Assembly: GCA_002337045.1 (NCBI GenBank) | Contig: DDFF01000007.1 | Span: 1 to 64,000 of the forward strand | Direction of reading: 5' to 3' | DNA from: Bacteroidetes bacterium UBA1935 | GTDB lineage: Bacteria > Bacteroidota > Bacteroidia > Chitinophagales > Chitinophagaceae | DNA: 64,000 bases | Part shown: one piece after another, positions 35,548 through 43,894 of the stretch | How positions within the stretch are numbered: position 1 is the first letter of the stretch | Layout: every line of letters begins with the position of its first letter | Position numbers and translations under genes: made by a program | The notes under the pieces: generated by a model | Database searches by the model: none | The model's input: only the letters and a program-made list of their open reading frames with translations | What the model was told of the DNA's origin: nothing

Positions 35548-36756
35548 ATGGCGGAAAAAATAGTAGTTACATCGCTGGGAATCCTGTCTGCTTTGGGAAA
35601 CGGCACAGATGAAAATCTGCATTCGCTGTTGTCCCTGAAAAGTGGCGTGCATACACCGACGCTGTTGCAAAGCATACACGCCCATGAGTTTCTCATGGGC
35701 GAAGTAGCATATAGCAACGATGAACTATCTGCCATACTGGGCCTGCCTACGGGCAATAATGGTTATACCCGCACATCGCTGCTGGCACTTGTTGCCATGC
35801 AGGAGGTAATGAAAGGTATAGACAAAGACCTGCTGCAAAGCGAAGGCTTTGCATATATCAATGCCAATACGGTTGGTGGTATGTGCGCGGTTGAAGATTT
35901 ATATCCCGAATTTATTTCTGATAAGCAAGAGGGCGATTTCCTGAAGTATGTTGATACGCTTGACTGTGCCGAGAGTACACAAAACGTGGTTGACTATTTC
36001 GACATTCATCCGTTTACGGCTACCATCAGCACTGCCTGTTCATCTTCTGCTAACGCTATTATTCTTGGTGCCAGGATGATACAACATGGCATTGTGAAAC
36101 GTGCCATTTGTGGTGGGTGCGATGCTTTGAGCCGTTTTACACTCAATGGCTTTCACTCTTTGAAGAATGTAGACAAGCAACCTTGTCGCCCATTCGATAA
36201 TACACGCTTTGGTCTGAACCTCGGAGAAGCAGCAGGCTACCTGTTGCTGGAAACAGAGAAGTCTGCCAAAGAACGTGGCGCGGAAATACTTGCAGTATTA
36301 TCGGGCTATGGCAATACTAACGATGCCTACCACCCTACTGCCCCGTCTCCTAATGGCGACGGTGCATACAATACCATGCAATTGGCACTATCAAAAGCAG
36401 GCTTGCAACCACAAGATATCAGCTACATCAATGCACATGGTACTGCTACCATCAATAACGATGCAGCAGAAGGCAAAGCTATAGAGCGTTTGTTTGAAAA
36501 TAACATACCACTGTTCAGCTCTACTAAGCCATACACCGGGCATACTCTGGCTGCGGCAGGTAGTATAGAAGCCATCTTCAGCATATGGGCATTGCAACAA
36601 CAAAAAGCATGGCCCAATCTTAATTTCACTACACCAATGGAAGATGTAACTGTTCGTCCTGTTACTACACTTACAGATGCTGCCATCAACCATGTCATCA
36701 GCAATTCATTTGGCTTTGGTGGCAATAATGTTTCATTATTATTCAGCAAGGTATGA
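35548..36756 (+). CDS. beta-ketoacyl-ACP synthase (FabF-like, active)
   Basis: A 402-aa condensing enzyme. Its catalytic triad is intact: Cys164 (STACSSSANA), His297 (INAHGTATIND-type loop) and His332 (KPYTGHTLAAAG) with Lys327. It should elongate an acyl chain on the adjacent ACP by decarboxylative condensation with malonyl-ACP. Its closest relatives are expected among the KS enzymes of aryl-polyene, dialkylresorcinol and flexirubin clusters. It overlaps the next gene by 4 bp (ATGA), so the two products are probably made in equal amounts and form a heterodimer. Confidence 0.88.
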   Translation: MAEKIVVTSLGILSALGNGTDENLHSLLSLKSGVHTPTLLQSIHAHEFLMGEVAYSNDELSAILGLPTGNNGYTRTSLLALVAMQEVMKGIDKDLLQSEGFAYINANTVGGMCAVEDLYPEFISDKQEGDFLKYVDTLDCAESTQNVVDYFDIHPFTATISTACSSSANAIILGARMIQHGIVKRAICGGCDALSRFTLNGFHSLKNVDKQPCRPFDNTRFGLNLGEAAGYLLLETEKSAKERGAEILAVLSGYGNTNDAYHPTAPSPNGDGAYNTMQLALSKAGLQPQDISYINAHGTATINNDAAEGKAIERLFENNIPLFSSTKPYTGHTLAAAGSIEAIFSIWALQQQKAWPNLNFTTPMEDVTVRPVTTLTDAAINHVISNSFGFGGNNVSLLFSKV

Positions 36757-37832
36757 TGAAGCCTGTTTACATATCAGCTGCGACAGCATTATCTCCTCAA
36801 AACAGTTTTGATGTAGATACACTTTTGCCCGATGTTATCAGTAGTGATAATGGAAAGCTATTTGTAAAGGATACAGACTATTCAAAATTCATCAACCCTG
36901 TTGCTATACGCCGCATGAGCCGTATGCTAAAAATAGGTATAAGCACAGGTATGAAGGCTGTACAAGTTTCGGGTGTTGAAAAACTGGATGGCATTATTAC
37001 AGGTACCGGGCGCGGCAGCATGCGCGATATGGAACTTTTTCTCGGCGATATGATACGCCTGAAAGAAGAAGCACTAAACCCTACTTACTTTATACAAAGC
37101 ACCTACAACAGTGTTAACGGATGGTTGGCTATGCAGACAAAATGCACAGGTTATAACCAGACATATGTACACCGTGGCCATTCTTTAGAAATGTCTGTAC
37201 TGGATGCAAAGATGCTGCTGCACGATGCTACAGAACCACAAACATATCTGGTGGGTTGTCTGGATGAAATGACGGATGATTACTTCATCGTTAAAAATAA
37301 AATAGGCTACTGGAAAAAGGAACTACCCAACAGTCTGCAAGTATTGCAACATAGCAATACGCAAGGCAGTATTGGCGGAGAAGGGGCAGCATTCTTTACA
37401 ATTACCAACACAAGTGCCAATAGCATTTGCAGTATAGAACAATTGAAAATGCTGCAACAACCTACTGCAGCATCAGTACAGGCTAGCATTGATAATATAC
37501 TTGCAGCACATGGTATGAAGCTGAAAGATATTGATGTGGTACTGTGTGGTATGAGTGGTGATGCTCGCTTTCAATCACTGTACACACCAATACTTGAAAG
37601 CACCACTGCGCATACAACTGTAGCAGCATTCAAACACCTTTGCGGTGAATATGATACCAGCACAGGATTTGCTATGTGGCTGGCTACAAAACTATTTCAG
37701 GAACAATCAACACCTGAAGTATTGATTCAAAAGAAAGGCATCAACCCTGCTATCAATAATATCCTGATTGTAAATCACTACACACTGAATAGTGCGAGTT
37801 TGATGCTGATGAAGAAAACGATTAGTGAATAA
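36753..37832 (+). CDS. catalytically dead ketoacyl synthase-like protein (chain-length-factor-like)
   Basis: A 359-aa thiolase-fold protein recognisable as KS-like from FINPVAIRRMSRMLKIGIS, GIITGTGRGSMRD and the layout relative to the adjacent KS. The catalytic Cys position reads VHRGHS (Gly142 where Cys is expected), the first His position reads CGMSGDAR, and the GH motif reads KHLCGEYDT. None of the three catalytic residues is present, although the Lys is. This fits the Ketoacyl-synt_2-like partners that act as chain length factors or decarboxylases with an active KS. ATG start overlaps the KS stop. Its 3' end overlaps the convergent SanA-like gene by 11 bp. Confidence 0.78.
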   Translation: MMKPVYISAATALSPQNSFDVDTLLPDVISSDNGKLFVKDTDYSKFINPVAIRRMSRMLKIGISTGMKAVQVSGVEKLDGIITGTGRGSMRDMELFLGDMIRLKEEALNPTYFIQSTYNSVNGWLAMQTKCTGYNQTYVHRGHSLEMSVLDAKMLLHDATEPQTYLVGCLDEMTDDYFIVKNKIGYWKKELPNSLQVLQHSNTQGSIGGEGAAFFTITNTSANSICSIEQLKMLQQPTAASVQASIDNILAAHGMKLKDIDVVLCGMSGDARFQSLYTPILESTTAHTTVAAFKHLCGEYDTSTGFAMWLATKLFQEQSTPEVLIQKKGINPAINNILIVNHYTLNSASLMLMKKTISE

Positions 37833-38454
37833 CCACTCTCTGCCCGAGATACTTTGGTTCCTTCCCGAAGAACAAGTCAAGCAACATTTTAGCACGCGCA
37901 AATTTCTCCCTTATCATTGTTTTGGTAGAATACTTATCTGGCACATCTTTGGCATTGTATGCTACCGCATGCAGCCCATTCTTATTGGCAAGAAATAATG
38001 CTCTTTCATTATGGAACTTTTGTGAGATGATAAGTATATCATCTTCGCCAAACACCAGCTTACACCTTACAATACTATCCAGTGTTCTGAAGCCTGCATA
38101 GTCGAGGTATATTTTCTCTGCAGGAATACCCATTGCTATCAGGTCTGCCTGCATCATTTCAGGTTCGCTGTATTCTTTCCTGCCGTTATCGCCGCTTATC
38201 AGTACAAAATCTATCTTACCTGCTTTATACAACTCTACAGTTGCCTCCAACCTGTATTTATAAAACAGATTTACATAATTGCCCGCAACGTATTTTGATG
38301 TACCTAGCAACAAGCCTATTCTTTTATGCGGCACTTCGCTAACAGATGAATACACTTGCTCTCTGACTGTTTTACCAACCCACCAGTCAATAACAAATAC
38401 ACTTAGTACAATAAATAAAAAGGAAATGAATAACCACATAATGATACGCTTCAT
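37822..38454 (-). CDS. SanA/YdcF-like envelope protein (DUF218)
   Basis: A 210-aa protein with one N-terminal transmembrane helix (about 5-25) and a periplasmic DUF218 domain: VPHKRIGLLLGTSKYVAG, YKYRLEATVELYKAGKIDFVLISGDNG, ADLIAMGIP, and the ISQKFHNERALFLAN segment, which corresponds to the T-x-x-F/Y-H-x-x-R-A signature. E. coli SanA is linked to vancomycin exclusion at high temperature and envelope barrier function. It is the last gene of the leftward run from the deformylase through the sigma/anti-sigma pair, 38 bp after the latter, which suggests an envelope role for the run. Confidence 0.85.
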   Translation of the reverse strand: MKRIIMWLFISFLFIVLSVFVIDWWVGKTVREQVYSSVSEVPHKRIGLLLGTSKYVAGNYVNLFYKYRLEATVELYKAGKIDFVLISGDNGRKEYSEPEMMQADLIAMGIPAEKIYLDYAGFRTLDSIVRCKLVFGEDDILIISQKFHNERALFLANKNGLHAVAYNAKDVPDKYSTKTMIREKFARAKMLLDLFFGKEPKYLGQRVVIH

Positions 38455-38492
38455 AGGATGCTATTACGTACCGAAGTTATTGGTTTTTGAAA

Positions 38493-39329
38493 TCAGATAG
38501 CACCAACTGCCATTACTTCTGTAGGCGTAGGGTTACCACCTTCTTTTTCAAGCGATATGGCAAATGCCTGTCCGCCTTTTACCTGCATTGGTATTTTATA
38601 CATCATACCTGCATTAGCTACAAGGTTATTATCTATCACACCCATACTTACAGGTTTGCCATCCTGTATCACCCACAGTTGGTATTGCTTACCTTTTTCA
38701 GGCATTGGCATGGCATGTATAGTCAGGTAAGATTCTCCTGTTACTTTGCTCCAGAACATCATACCCGTCATTTCTTTACCGGGCTGCATACTACGCATAA
38801 CTACCGTTTTCATAGAAGTATCTACCAGCATATCACGGCCTTTCTTGTACTCGGCCAGTACTTGCTGCTGCGATGCCTTCAAAGAATCCATCTGCGATGT
38901 CATCTGTGCAATCTCTTCTTTCGTCTTATTGCGTTGCGATAGGAGCATAAAGTTGGTAAGTACACTTACACCTACTGCTGCCCAAACAGCCGCACGCTGC
39001 CATGTAGGGCGTGCCGGTGCTGCCGGTGAAGCAAACTCTACAACTTTCGGTTGTGGTTTTGCTTCCTGTGCAGGTTGTGATTCGGGTACCGATTGAGGCG
39101 CAGACTGCTGCTGTATAGCATTCCATATCTGCTGCTGCATATGTGCAGGTGGTTCCTCGGCATTAGCTTCAGCAAAAGATTGCATAGCCGCCTCAATAGC
39201 AGCTATCTCTTGTGCCAGCTCAGGATACATCACCATATCAGCCTCTACCGCCGCACGCTCACCCTCTGTGAGTGCGCCCAGCACATAAGCTTCTAAGATG
39301 CCCGATTCTATGTATTCCTTTATATTCAC
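38493..39329 (-). CDS. anti-sigma factor (RskA-like)
   Basis: A 278-aa single-span membrane protein. The cytoplasmic N-terminus (IESGILEAYVLGALTEGERAAVEADMVMYPEL) is the sigma-binding helical domain without the zinc-coordinating HxxxCxxC motif, as in the RskA/SigK type. A Pro/Gln-rich linker, one membrane helix (about 106-122, RAAVWAAVGVSVLTNFML) and an RskA periplasmic domain (YLTIHAMPMPEKGKQYQLWVIQDGKPVSMG) follow. It starts at GTG, 5 bp after the sigma gene stop, so it should hold that sigma factor at the membrane until an envelope signal frees it. Confidence 0.87.
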   Translation of the reverse strand: MNIKEYIESGILEAYVLGALTEGERAAVEADMVMYPELAQEIAAIEAAMQSFAEANAEEPPAHMQQQIWNAIQQQSAPQSVPESQPAQEAKPQPKVVEFASPAAPARPTWQRAAVWAAVGVSVLTNFMLLSQRNKTKEEIAQMTSQMDSLKASQQQVLAEYKKGRDMLVDTSMKTVVMRSMQPGKEMTGMMFWSKVTGESYLTIHAMPMPEKGKQYQLWVIQDGKPVSMGVIDNNLVANAGMMYKIPMQVKGGQAFAISLEKEGGNPTPTEVMAVGAI

Positions 39330-39334
39330 TTTTA

Positions 39335-39886
39335 CTAATTACTATTATAATATTCTCTTAACGACTGCATGGCAGCACGCATACGGGTTTTTACCGTGCC
39401 CAACGGTATTTCAAGGGTTCTTGCAATCTCATCCATTGTGAAACCTTTGAAGTAAGCAAGACTGACAATTGTCTGGTGTTCGGGCTTCAATGCCGCCACC
39501 GCTTCCTTCAATCCTATTGTATCTGTCGCCTGCTCCGTCTTCATGCCCTTCTGTACATTATATACGGCATCTTCTCCTGTCTGGATTTTAGATTTCATAA
39601 TTTCACCCTTAGAGCGCAGCTTGTCTATAGCAGCATTGCGGGCTATGTTAATCATCCATGTATATATCCTGCCCTTCTCCGTACTGTACTGGCCTATATT
39701 GTTCCACACTTTCACAAACACGTCCTGCAATACATCCTGTGCTGTTTGCTCGTCCTGTATCACTTTGCGAATAACGCCATACAACACGCCTGCATAATTT
39801 TTATACAGGTAGTTGAAAGCATCCTGGCTTTGTTGCTTCAGCAACACAACCAGTTCTTCTTCGCTATATGTTAGTACAGGTGCCAA
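39335..39886 (-). CDS. ECF sigma factor (SigK-like)
   Basis: A 183-aa sigma-70 family factor of the extracytoplasmic-function type. Region 2 is DAFNYLYKNYAGVLYGVI through DVLQDVFVKVWNNI and ARNAAIDKLRSKG; region 4 is EAVAALKPEHQTIVSLAYFKGFTMDEIARTLEIPLGTVKTRMRAAMQSLREYY. It pairs with the RskA-like anti-sigma gene 5 bp downstream. The start codon appears to be TTG at 39884-39886, since no ATG or GTG precedes the conserved region 2 closely. The deformylase gene stops 27 bp upstream, and no -7 box is evident in that gap, so transcription may come from the deformylase promoter. Confidence 0.9.
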   Translation of the reverse strand: MAPVLTYSEEELVVLLKQQSQDAFNYLYKNYAGVLYGVIRKVIQDEQTAQDVLQDVFVKVWNNIGQYSTEKGRIYTWMINIARNAAIDKLRSKGEIMKSKIQTGEDAVYNVQKGMKTEQATDTIGLKEAVAALKPEHQTIVSLAYFKGFTMDEIARTLEIPLGTVKTRMRAAMQSLREYYNSN

Positions 39887-39913
39887 TCAGTTTCAGATGT
39901 CTAAAAGTATCGA

Positions 39914-40492
39914 TTATTTGCTAAAAACCATGCGGTAATCAGTTCTGATTTTACCCGCGCTTATATCATCCAGTTTTTTCTTTATCAGGCGTCGTTTCAG
40001 CATCGGCAAATAATCTATAAACAGTTTGCCTTCTATGTGGTCGTACTCGTGTTGTATAACACGTGCAGTAATACCATCAAATTCTTCTTCGTGCTCCTGA
40101 AAGTTCTCATCCATATAACGCATCTTCACTTTCGGCTGACGCATTACATCTTCACGCACTTTAGGAATACTCAGGCAGCCTTCATTATATGCCCACGGCT
40201 CACCACTCTCATCTACTTTATGTGCATTGATGAAAACCTTTTTGATAGGTTTTTCATTGGGATATTCTTTCTTGTCTTCATCATCAAAATTCTCTACTAT
40301 CTGCACAGTATCCACCACAAACATGCGTATCGGGCGATTGATTTGCGGAGCTGCAAGACCCACACCATTAGTATGGTACATGCTTTCCCACATATCAGCA
40401 ATCAGTTTTTTCAACTCAGGGTACTCAGCCGTTATATCATTACATACCTTCCTCAAAACAGGATGCCCGTATGCTACAATCGGTAAAACCAT
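39914..40492 (-). CDS. def: peptide deformylase
   Basis: A 192-aa metalloenzyme that removes formyl from the N-terminal Met of new proteins. All three family motifs are present: GVGLAAPQI, EGCLSIP (Cys metal ligand) and QHEYDHIEG (HExxH with two His ligands). The length and C-terminal LKRRLIKKKL region fit type I deformylase. ATG at 40490-40492. Its promoter box overlaps the gap after ruvX. Downstream come the ECF sigma and anti-sigma genes. Confidence 0.96.
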   Translation of the reverse strand: MVLPIVAYGHPVLRKVCNDITAEYPELKKLIADMWESMYHTNGVGLAAPQINRPIRMFVVDTVQIVENFDDEDKKEYPNEKPIKKVFINAHKVDESGEPWAYNEGCLSIPKVREDVMRQPKVKMRYMDENFQEHEEEFDGITARVIQHEYDHIEGKLFIDYLPMLKRRLIKKKLDDISAGKIRTDYRMVFSK

Positions 40493-40515
40493 ATCGATTT
40501 TTAAATTATAAGCCG

Positions 40516-40544
40516 CAAAAGTACGAATTAGCCACGGCTTTCAA
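40516..40544 (-). promoter_or_regulatory. promoter of def
   Basis: On the minus strand TTG (40544-40542), 18 bases, then TACTTTTG (40523-40516), an exact -7 match 23 bp before the ATG. The -33 element overlaps the 3' end of ruvX. It suggests that def and the sigma/anti-sigma genes are transcribed apart from dnaG. Confidence 0.45.
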
Positions 40545-40941
40545 GGTATTCACGCAAAATGATGACCGCGGCGATACTATCTACGAGTTCTTTCCGCTCA
40601 CGGATTTTCTTTTTCAGCCCCATTTCTGCAATTGCCTGCGATGCCATACGCGATGTCATACGCTCATCCCATGTTACGACGGGCATATCGGGGAATACAT
40701 TCTTAAATTTTCCTATAAATTTCTCTACCAGAGGGGTAGCGTCGGTAGGTGTATCATCAAAATTCAGGGGGTAGCCAATCACTATCATTTCAACAGGCTC
40801 GGCAGCTATGTACTTTTTCAGCCAGCCTATCAGCTCTCCTGTTTCTACGGTATCAACAGCCGTAGCTATTATTTGTAAAGGGTCTGTAGCCGCTACACCT
40901 GTGCGCTTCTTCCCATAATCCAGTGCTACTATCCTGCCCAT
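40528..40941 (-). CDS. ruvX: putative pre-16S rRNA nuclease / Holliday junction resolvase-like
   Basis: A 137-aa YqgF-family nuclease with an RNase H fold. Signatures are RIVALDYGKKRTGVAATD (first catalytic Asp), EMIVIGYPLNFDDTPTDAT and VVTWDERMTSRMA (later acidic residues). The E. coli homologue matures 16S rRNA; the Holliday junction role was the older assignment. Its start is 1 bp from the dnaG stop, so the two are translationally linked. Confidence 0.92.
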   Translation of the reverse strand: MGRIVALDYGKKRTGVAATDPLQIIATAVDTVETGELIGWLKKYIAAEPVEMIVIGYPLNFDDTPTDATPLVEKFIGKFKNVFPDMPVVTWDERMTSRMASQAIAEMGLKKKIRERKELVDSIAAVIILREYLESRG

Positions 40942-40942
40942 A

Positions 40943-42904
40943 TTATATTTGATTCTTCCAGATTTTCAGGATAACGGTACCCATTCGCTTCATAATCTCG
41001 GCCTCTGTACGCTTTAGTTCCATCTGTTTTTTTACCAATGCCATGATGCGTGGCTGCTCTGTTTCTGTTGCCAGCCTGTTGAGCAATTGTGCCTGCATCA
41101 TTTTCAGGTTCTTGACTTCAAAGTATGCCAACGAGCTGTCCACTTCGTTGATATAATTCATTTCGCCATGCACTGCCTCTATCCCATAAATATCTTTCCA
41201 GTTGTGGCTGATATCTGTACGCACATACAACACACTCGATATTATATCCAGCACATCCTTACCGGTATTATTCACCACATATTGCACATCGGGTGGATGC
41301 CCGTGTGTGTTGAGGTATTTATAATAGTCGTCAAATATCCTTCGCGCCAGTTCATTCTCTATCAGATCGGGGTCTACCGTCTGGTGCACTTTATCTGCCA
41401 CATTTGTAAAGTCAGGTATTTCCTTGGCTCCATGCTCCAGCAATACCCTTATCAACTCCCACTCCTGTTGCACATTGGCCTTTACCTTCTGCACATAATC
41501 TACAGGCTCATTCTCTGTATTTATCTGGTCAGGGTCTGTGGTAGGTGCCGCTGCTGCTTTGTTGCGCTCCTGTTGTTTCTGGTCATTCTCTACCCGCTCG
41601 CGGATGTATTTGTTTACCAGATTTACCAGTTTGGTTTCATCAACCTGCAAGCGCCTTGCGGCCTCGCGTATATAATAATCCTGTAAGGAAAAATCTTCTG
41701 CTTTATCTATACGGGCTACACTTTCCGCAATCTCATTTACAAGTTTCGATTTGCGTACAGGGTCATCGCCCACTTCTTTCATACCAACTTCCATACGGAA
41801 GTTGATAACATCCTGTTTATGTTCTTTTACGTATTCACGAAAACCATGCTCACTATTCTTTTGTATAAAGCTATCGGGGTCTTCACCTTCGGGCAGTAGT
41901 ACCAGTTTTACATTAAAGCTTTGGCCCAATGCCATATCAAGCCCACGCAGCGCAGCTTTCACACCTGCGGCATCCCCATCATACAGTATTGTCAGGTTGT
42001 GCGTCAGTTGACCAATCAACCTTAGCTGACCTTCGGTAAGCGATGTACCGCTACTAGCCACTACATTCTCTACACCACCCTGGTGTAGAGATATCACGTC
42101 TGTATAACCCTCTACCAGAAAACACTCGTCCTGTTTGCTGATGGCGTTACGACTCTGGTACATACCATACAGCACGCGGCTTTTGTTATACAGCTCATTC
42201 TCCGGTGTGTTGATGTATTTCGGCGCACGGTCGTTGGTCTTCAGTATTCTCGCACCAAAGCCTAGTACACGTCCAGTCATACTCTGTATAGGGAATATCA
42301 CCCTGCCACGATAAATATCGTAGAAGCCACGACCGCCATTTTTTACAAGCCCTGCTTTCTCCAGCAGTTCTGCGTTATAGCCTTTCTTCTGTGCAGCCTG
42401 ATAAAAAGCCTCGCCGCTTTCAGGATTGTAACCAAGCCTGAATTTTTCTATTATCTCTTTAGTAAAACCTCTTTGTTTAAAATAGCTACCACCTATCGTT
42501 TGCCCCTCTTCTGTTTGCAGCAATGTATCGTTGAAGTATTGTGCCGCATATTCATTCAATATGCGCAATGCTTCTTCTGCCAGTTGCAGTTGCTGTTGTT
42601 CAGGCGAACGCTCTGTTTCTTCCAGCTTTATCTTGTAGTAATCTGCCAGCCAGCGGATAGCTTCGGGGTAGGTAAGCTTCTCATGCTCCTGCACAAAGCT
42701 CACTACGTTACCACCCTTACCACAGCCAAAGCACTTATACAAACCTTTGGTACCCGATACGGTAAATGATGGTGTCTTTTCGTTGTGGAAAGGACAGTTG
42801 GCTATATAGTTTATCCCACGCTTTTTGAGGCGCAAAAACTGGCCGATCACCTCAACGACGTCGGCGCGGTTCATTACCTCTTGTATAGATGCGGGAGAAA
42901 TCAT
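40943..42904 (-). CDS. dnaG: DNA primase
   Basis: A 653-aa replicative primase. The N-terminal zinc ribbon is CPFHNEKTPSFTVSGTKG with CFGCG; the TOPRIM core has FLVEGYTDVISLHQ and ILYDGDAAG; a C-terminal helical domain that binds DnaB follows. ATG at 42902-42904. Upstream, only 72 bp separate it from a secreted-protein gene, and that gap is mostly a GC-rich palindromic repeat. The near match TAACTTCG (42914-42907, minus strand) may be its -7 box. It is followed by ruvX at 1-bp spacing. Confidence 0.95.
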   Translation of the reverse strand: MISPASIQEVMNRADVVEVIGQFLRLKKRGINYIANCPFHNEKTPSFTVSGTKGLYKCFGCGKGGNVVSFVQEHEKLTYPEAIRWLADYYKIKLEETERSPEQQQLQLAEEALRILNEYAAQYFNDTLLQTEEGQTIGGSYFKQRGFTKEIIEKFRLGYNPESGEAFYQAAQKKGYNAELLEKAGLVKNGGRGFYDIYRGRVIFPIQSMTGRVLGFGARILKTNDRAPKYINTPENELYNKSRVLYGMYQSRNAISKQDECFLVEGYTDVISLHQGGVENVVASSGTSLTEGQLRLIGQLTHNLTILYDGDAAGVKAALRGLDMALGQSFNVKLVLLPEGEDPDSFIQKNSEHGFREYVKEHKQDVINFRMEVGMKEVGDDPVRKSKLVNEIAESVARIDKAEDFSLQDYYIREAARRLQVDETKLVNLVNKYIRERVENDQKQQERNKAAAAPTTDPDQINTENEPVDYVQKVKANVQQEWELIRVLLEHGAKEIPDFTNVADKVHQTVDPDLIENELARRIFDDYYKYLNTHGHPPDVQYVVNNTGKDVLDIISSVLYVRTDISHNWKDIYGIEAVHGEMNYINEVDSSLAYFEVKNLKMMQAQLLNRLATETEQPRIMALVKKQMELKRTEAEIMKRMGTVILKIWKNQI

Positions 42905-42918
42905 GCTGCGAAGTTAAC

Positions 42919-42987
42919 TAAAAGCCCCAACCCCTAAAGGGGCTAAGTCACATTTTAAAATTCCCCCTTCAGGGGGCTAGGGGGTAT
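42919..42987. repeat. GC-rich double-palindrome intergenic repeat
   Basis: Two hairpins, CCCCTAAAGGGG (42931-42942) and CCCCCTTCAGGGGG (42963-42976), lie in a short gap of an otherwise A/T-rich region. Each is flanked by GCCCC/GGGGC and AAGT/AATT-like ends, and the second half is an imperfect inverted copy of the first. Such G/C-run palindromes recur between genes in many Bacteroidota genomes. One end runs into the upstream gene and supplies its stop codon (TAG at 42979-42977 on the minus strand) and last Pro codon. Confidence 0.7.
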
Positions 42988-43894
42988 ACGTCAAACTGGT
43001 GGTAAACTTCACTCTTTCACGCTTCTTGGTAAATACATGCCAGTTTCCGTCATATTCTATATACGATGGCACCATTTTTCCATGTGCATGTGTCATGCGC
43101 ACTTTCATCCGCACATCAAAATCGTATAACACTGCATGGTAAGACAATGAATAGTCGCGCGCTACAATGCTGTAGTCCGATTTGCTAAACCATGTAGTAA
43201 GATTATCGTATACTACATCTTTTTCATAACCCTTCTTTGGCACAGCAATAAACACATAACAATCTATCCCATCATGCTGCTGCGATGATAATTTAAAATC
43301 ATACAGCTTCGCTATTTCAGGCTCAAATATGGCACTCTTATCACCCATCAGCGGCACACCGGTTACCCTACTACCTGGGTTGAACATCAGTTGCTTTAGC
43401 TTATAGCTGTTGCTTTCATTTTTGCTGCCACCCACTTTTTGTATACCACCTGTTACATAATCGTCCTCACCACATTTTCTGCCTTGTGTAAAGAACAGGT
43501 AAGCATATAGTTCTGCGGTATAATAATTGTATTGTCGCTTTCTGGTATAGAAATCGCCTGTAGTTTTTTCTTCCAGTACCTGCATGGTACGGCATCCGTT
43601 GGCACGTATCTGTTTTGTCTTGCTGTAGAGCGATGCCTGTATACCGTTCTTATTATTGTATACACGAATATCGTTGGTGGCATTCCACGTAAGCACATGC
43701 AGGCTACGGAAAGCCTTATAGAAAGTGGTGTCTGTCTTAACTCGCTTTATAAAACCCTGCACATCCCACCCCTTGCGCACCGCCTTCACCACCACATCGT
43801 CCATCTTTACCGGCAGCTTAAAGATGCTGGTATCTTTTTGCGCAAAAGACACAGCACTGCATACAATCAATATCAGGGTTAAAAGACTACGCAT
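42977..43894 (-). CDS. secreted protein of unknown function
   Basis: A 305-aa protein I do not recognise by name. It has a signal peptide (MRSLLTLILIVCSAVSFAQ) and then VKMDDVVVKAVRKGWDVQGFIKRVKTD, common in periplasmic or outer-membrane-associated Bacteroidota proteins. Its length and the many Tyr and basic residues suggest a beta-rich domain, perhaps lipid- or peptide-binding. The start overlaps the ispD stop by 8 bp, so the two are translationally coupled. The final codons and stop come from a palindromic repeat, so the true C-terminus may have been altered. Confidence 0.65.
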   Translation of the reverse strand: MRSLLTLILIVCSAVSFAQKDTSIFKLPVKMDDVVVKAVRKGWDVQGFIKRVKTDTTFYKAFRSLHVLTWNATNDIRVYNNKNGIQASLYSKTKQIRANGCRTMQVLEEKTTGDFYTRKRQYNYYTAELYAYLFFTQGRKCGEDDYVTGGIQKVGGSKNESNSYKLKQLMFNPGSRVTGVPLMGDKSAIFEPEIAKLYDFKLSSQQHDGIDCYVFIAVPKKGYEKDVVYDNLTTWFSKSDYSIVARDYSLSYHAVLYDFDVRMKVRMTHAHGKMVPSYIEYDGNWHVFTKKRERVKFTTSLTYTP

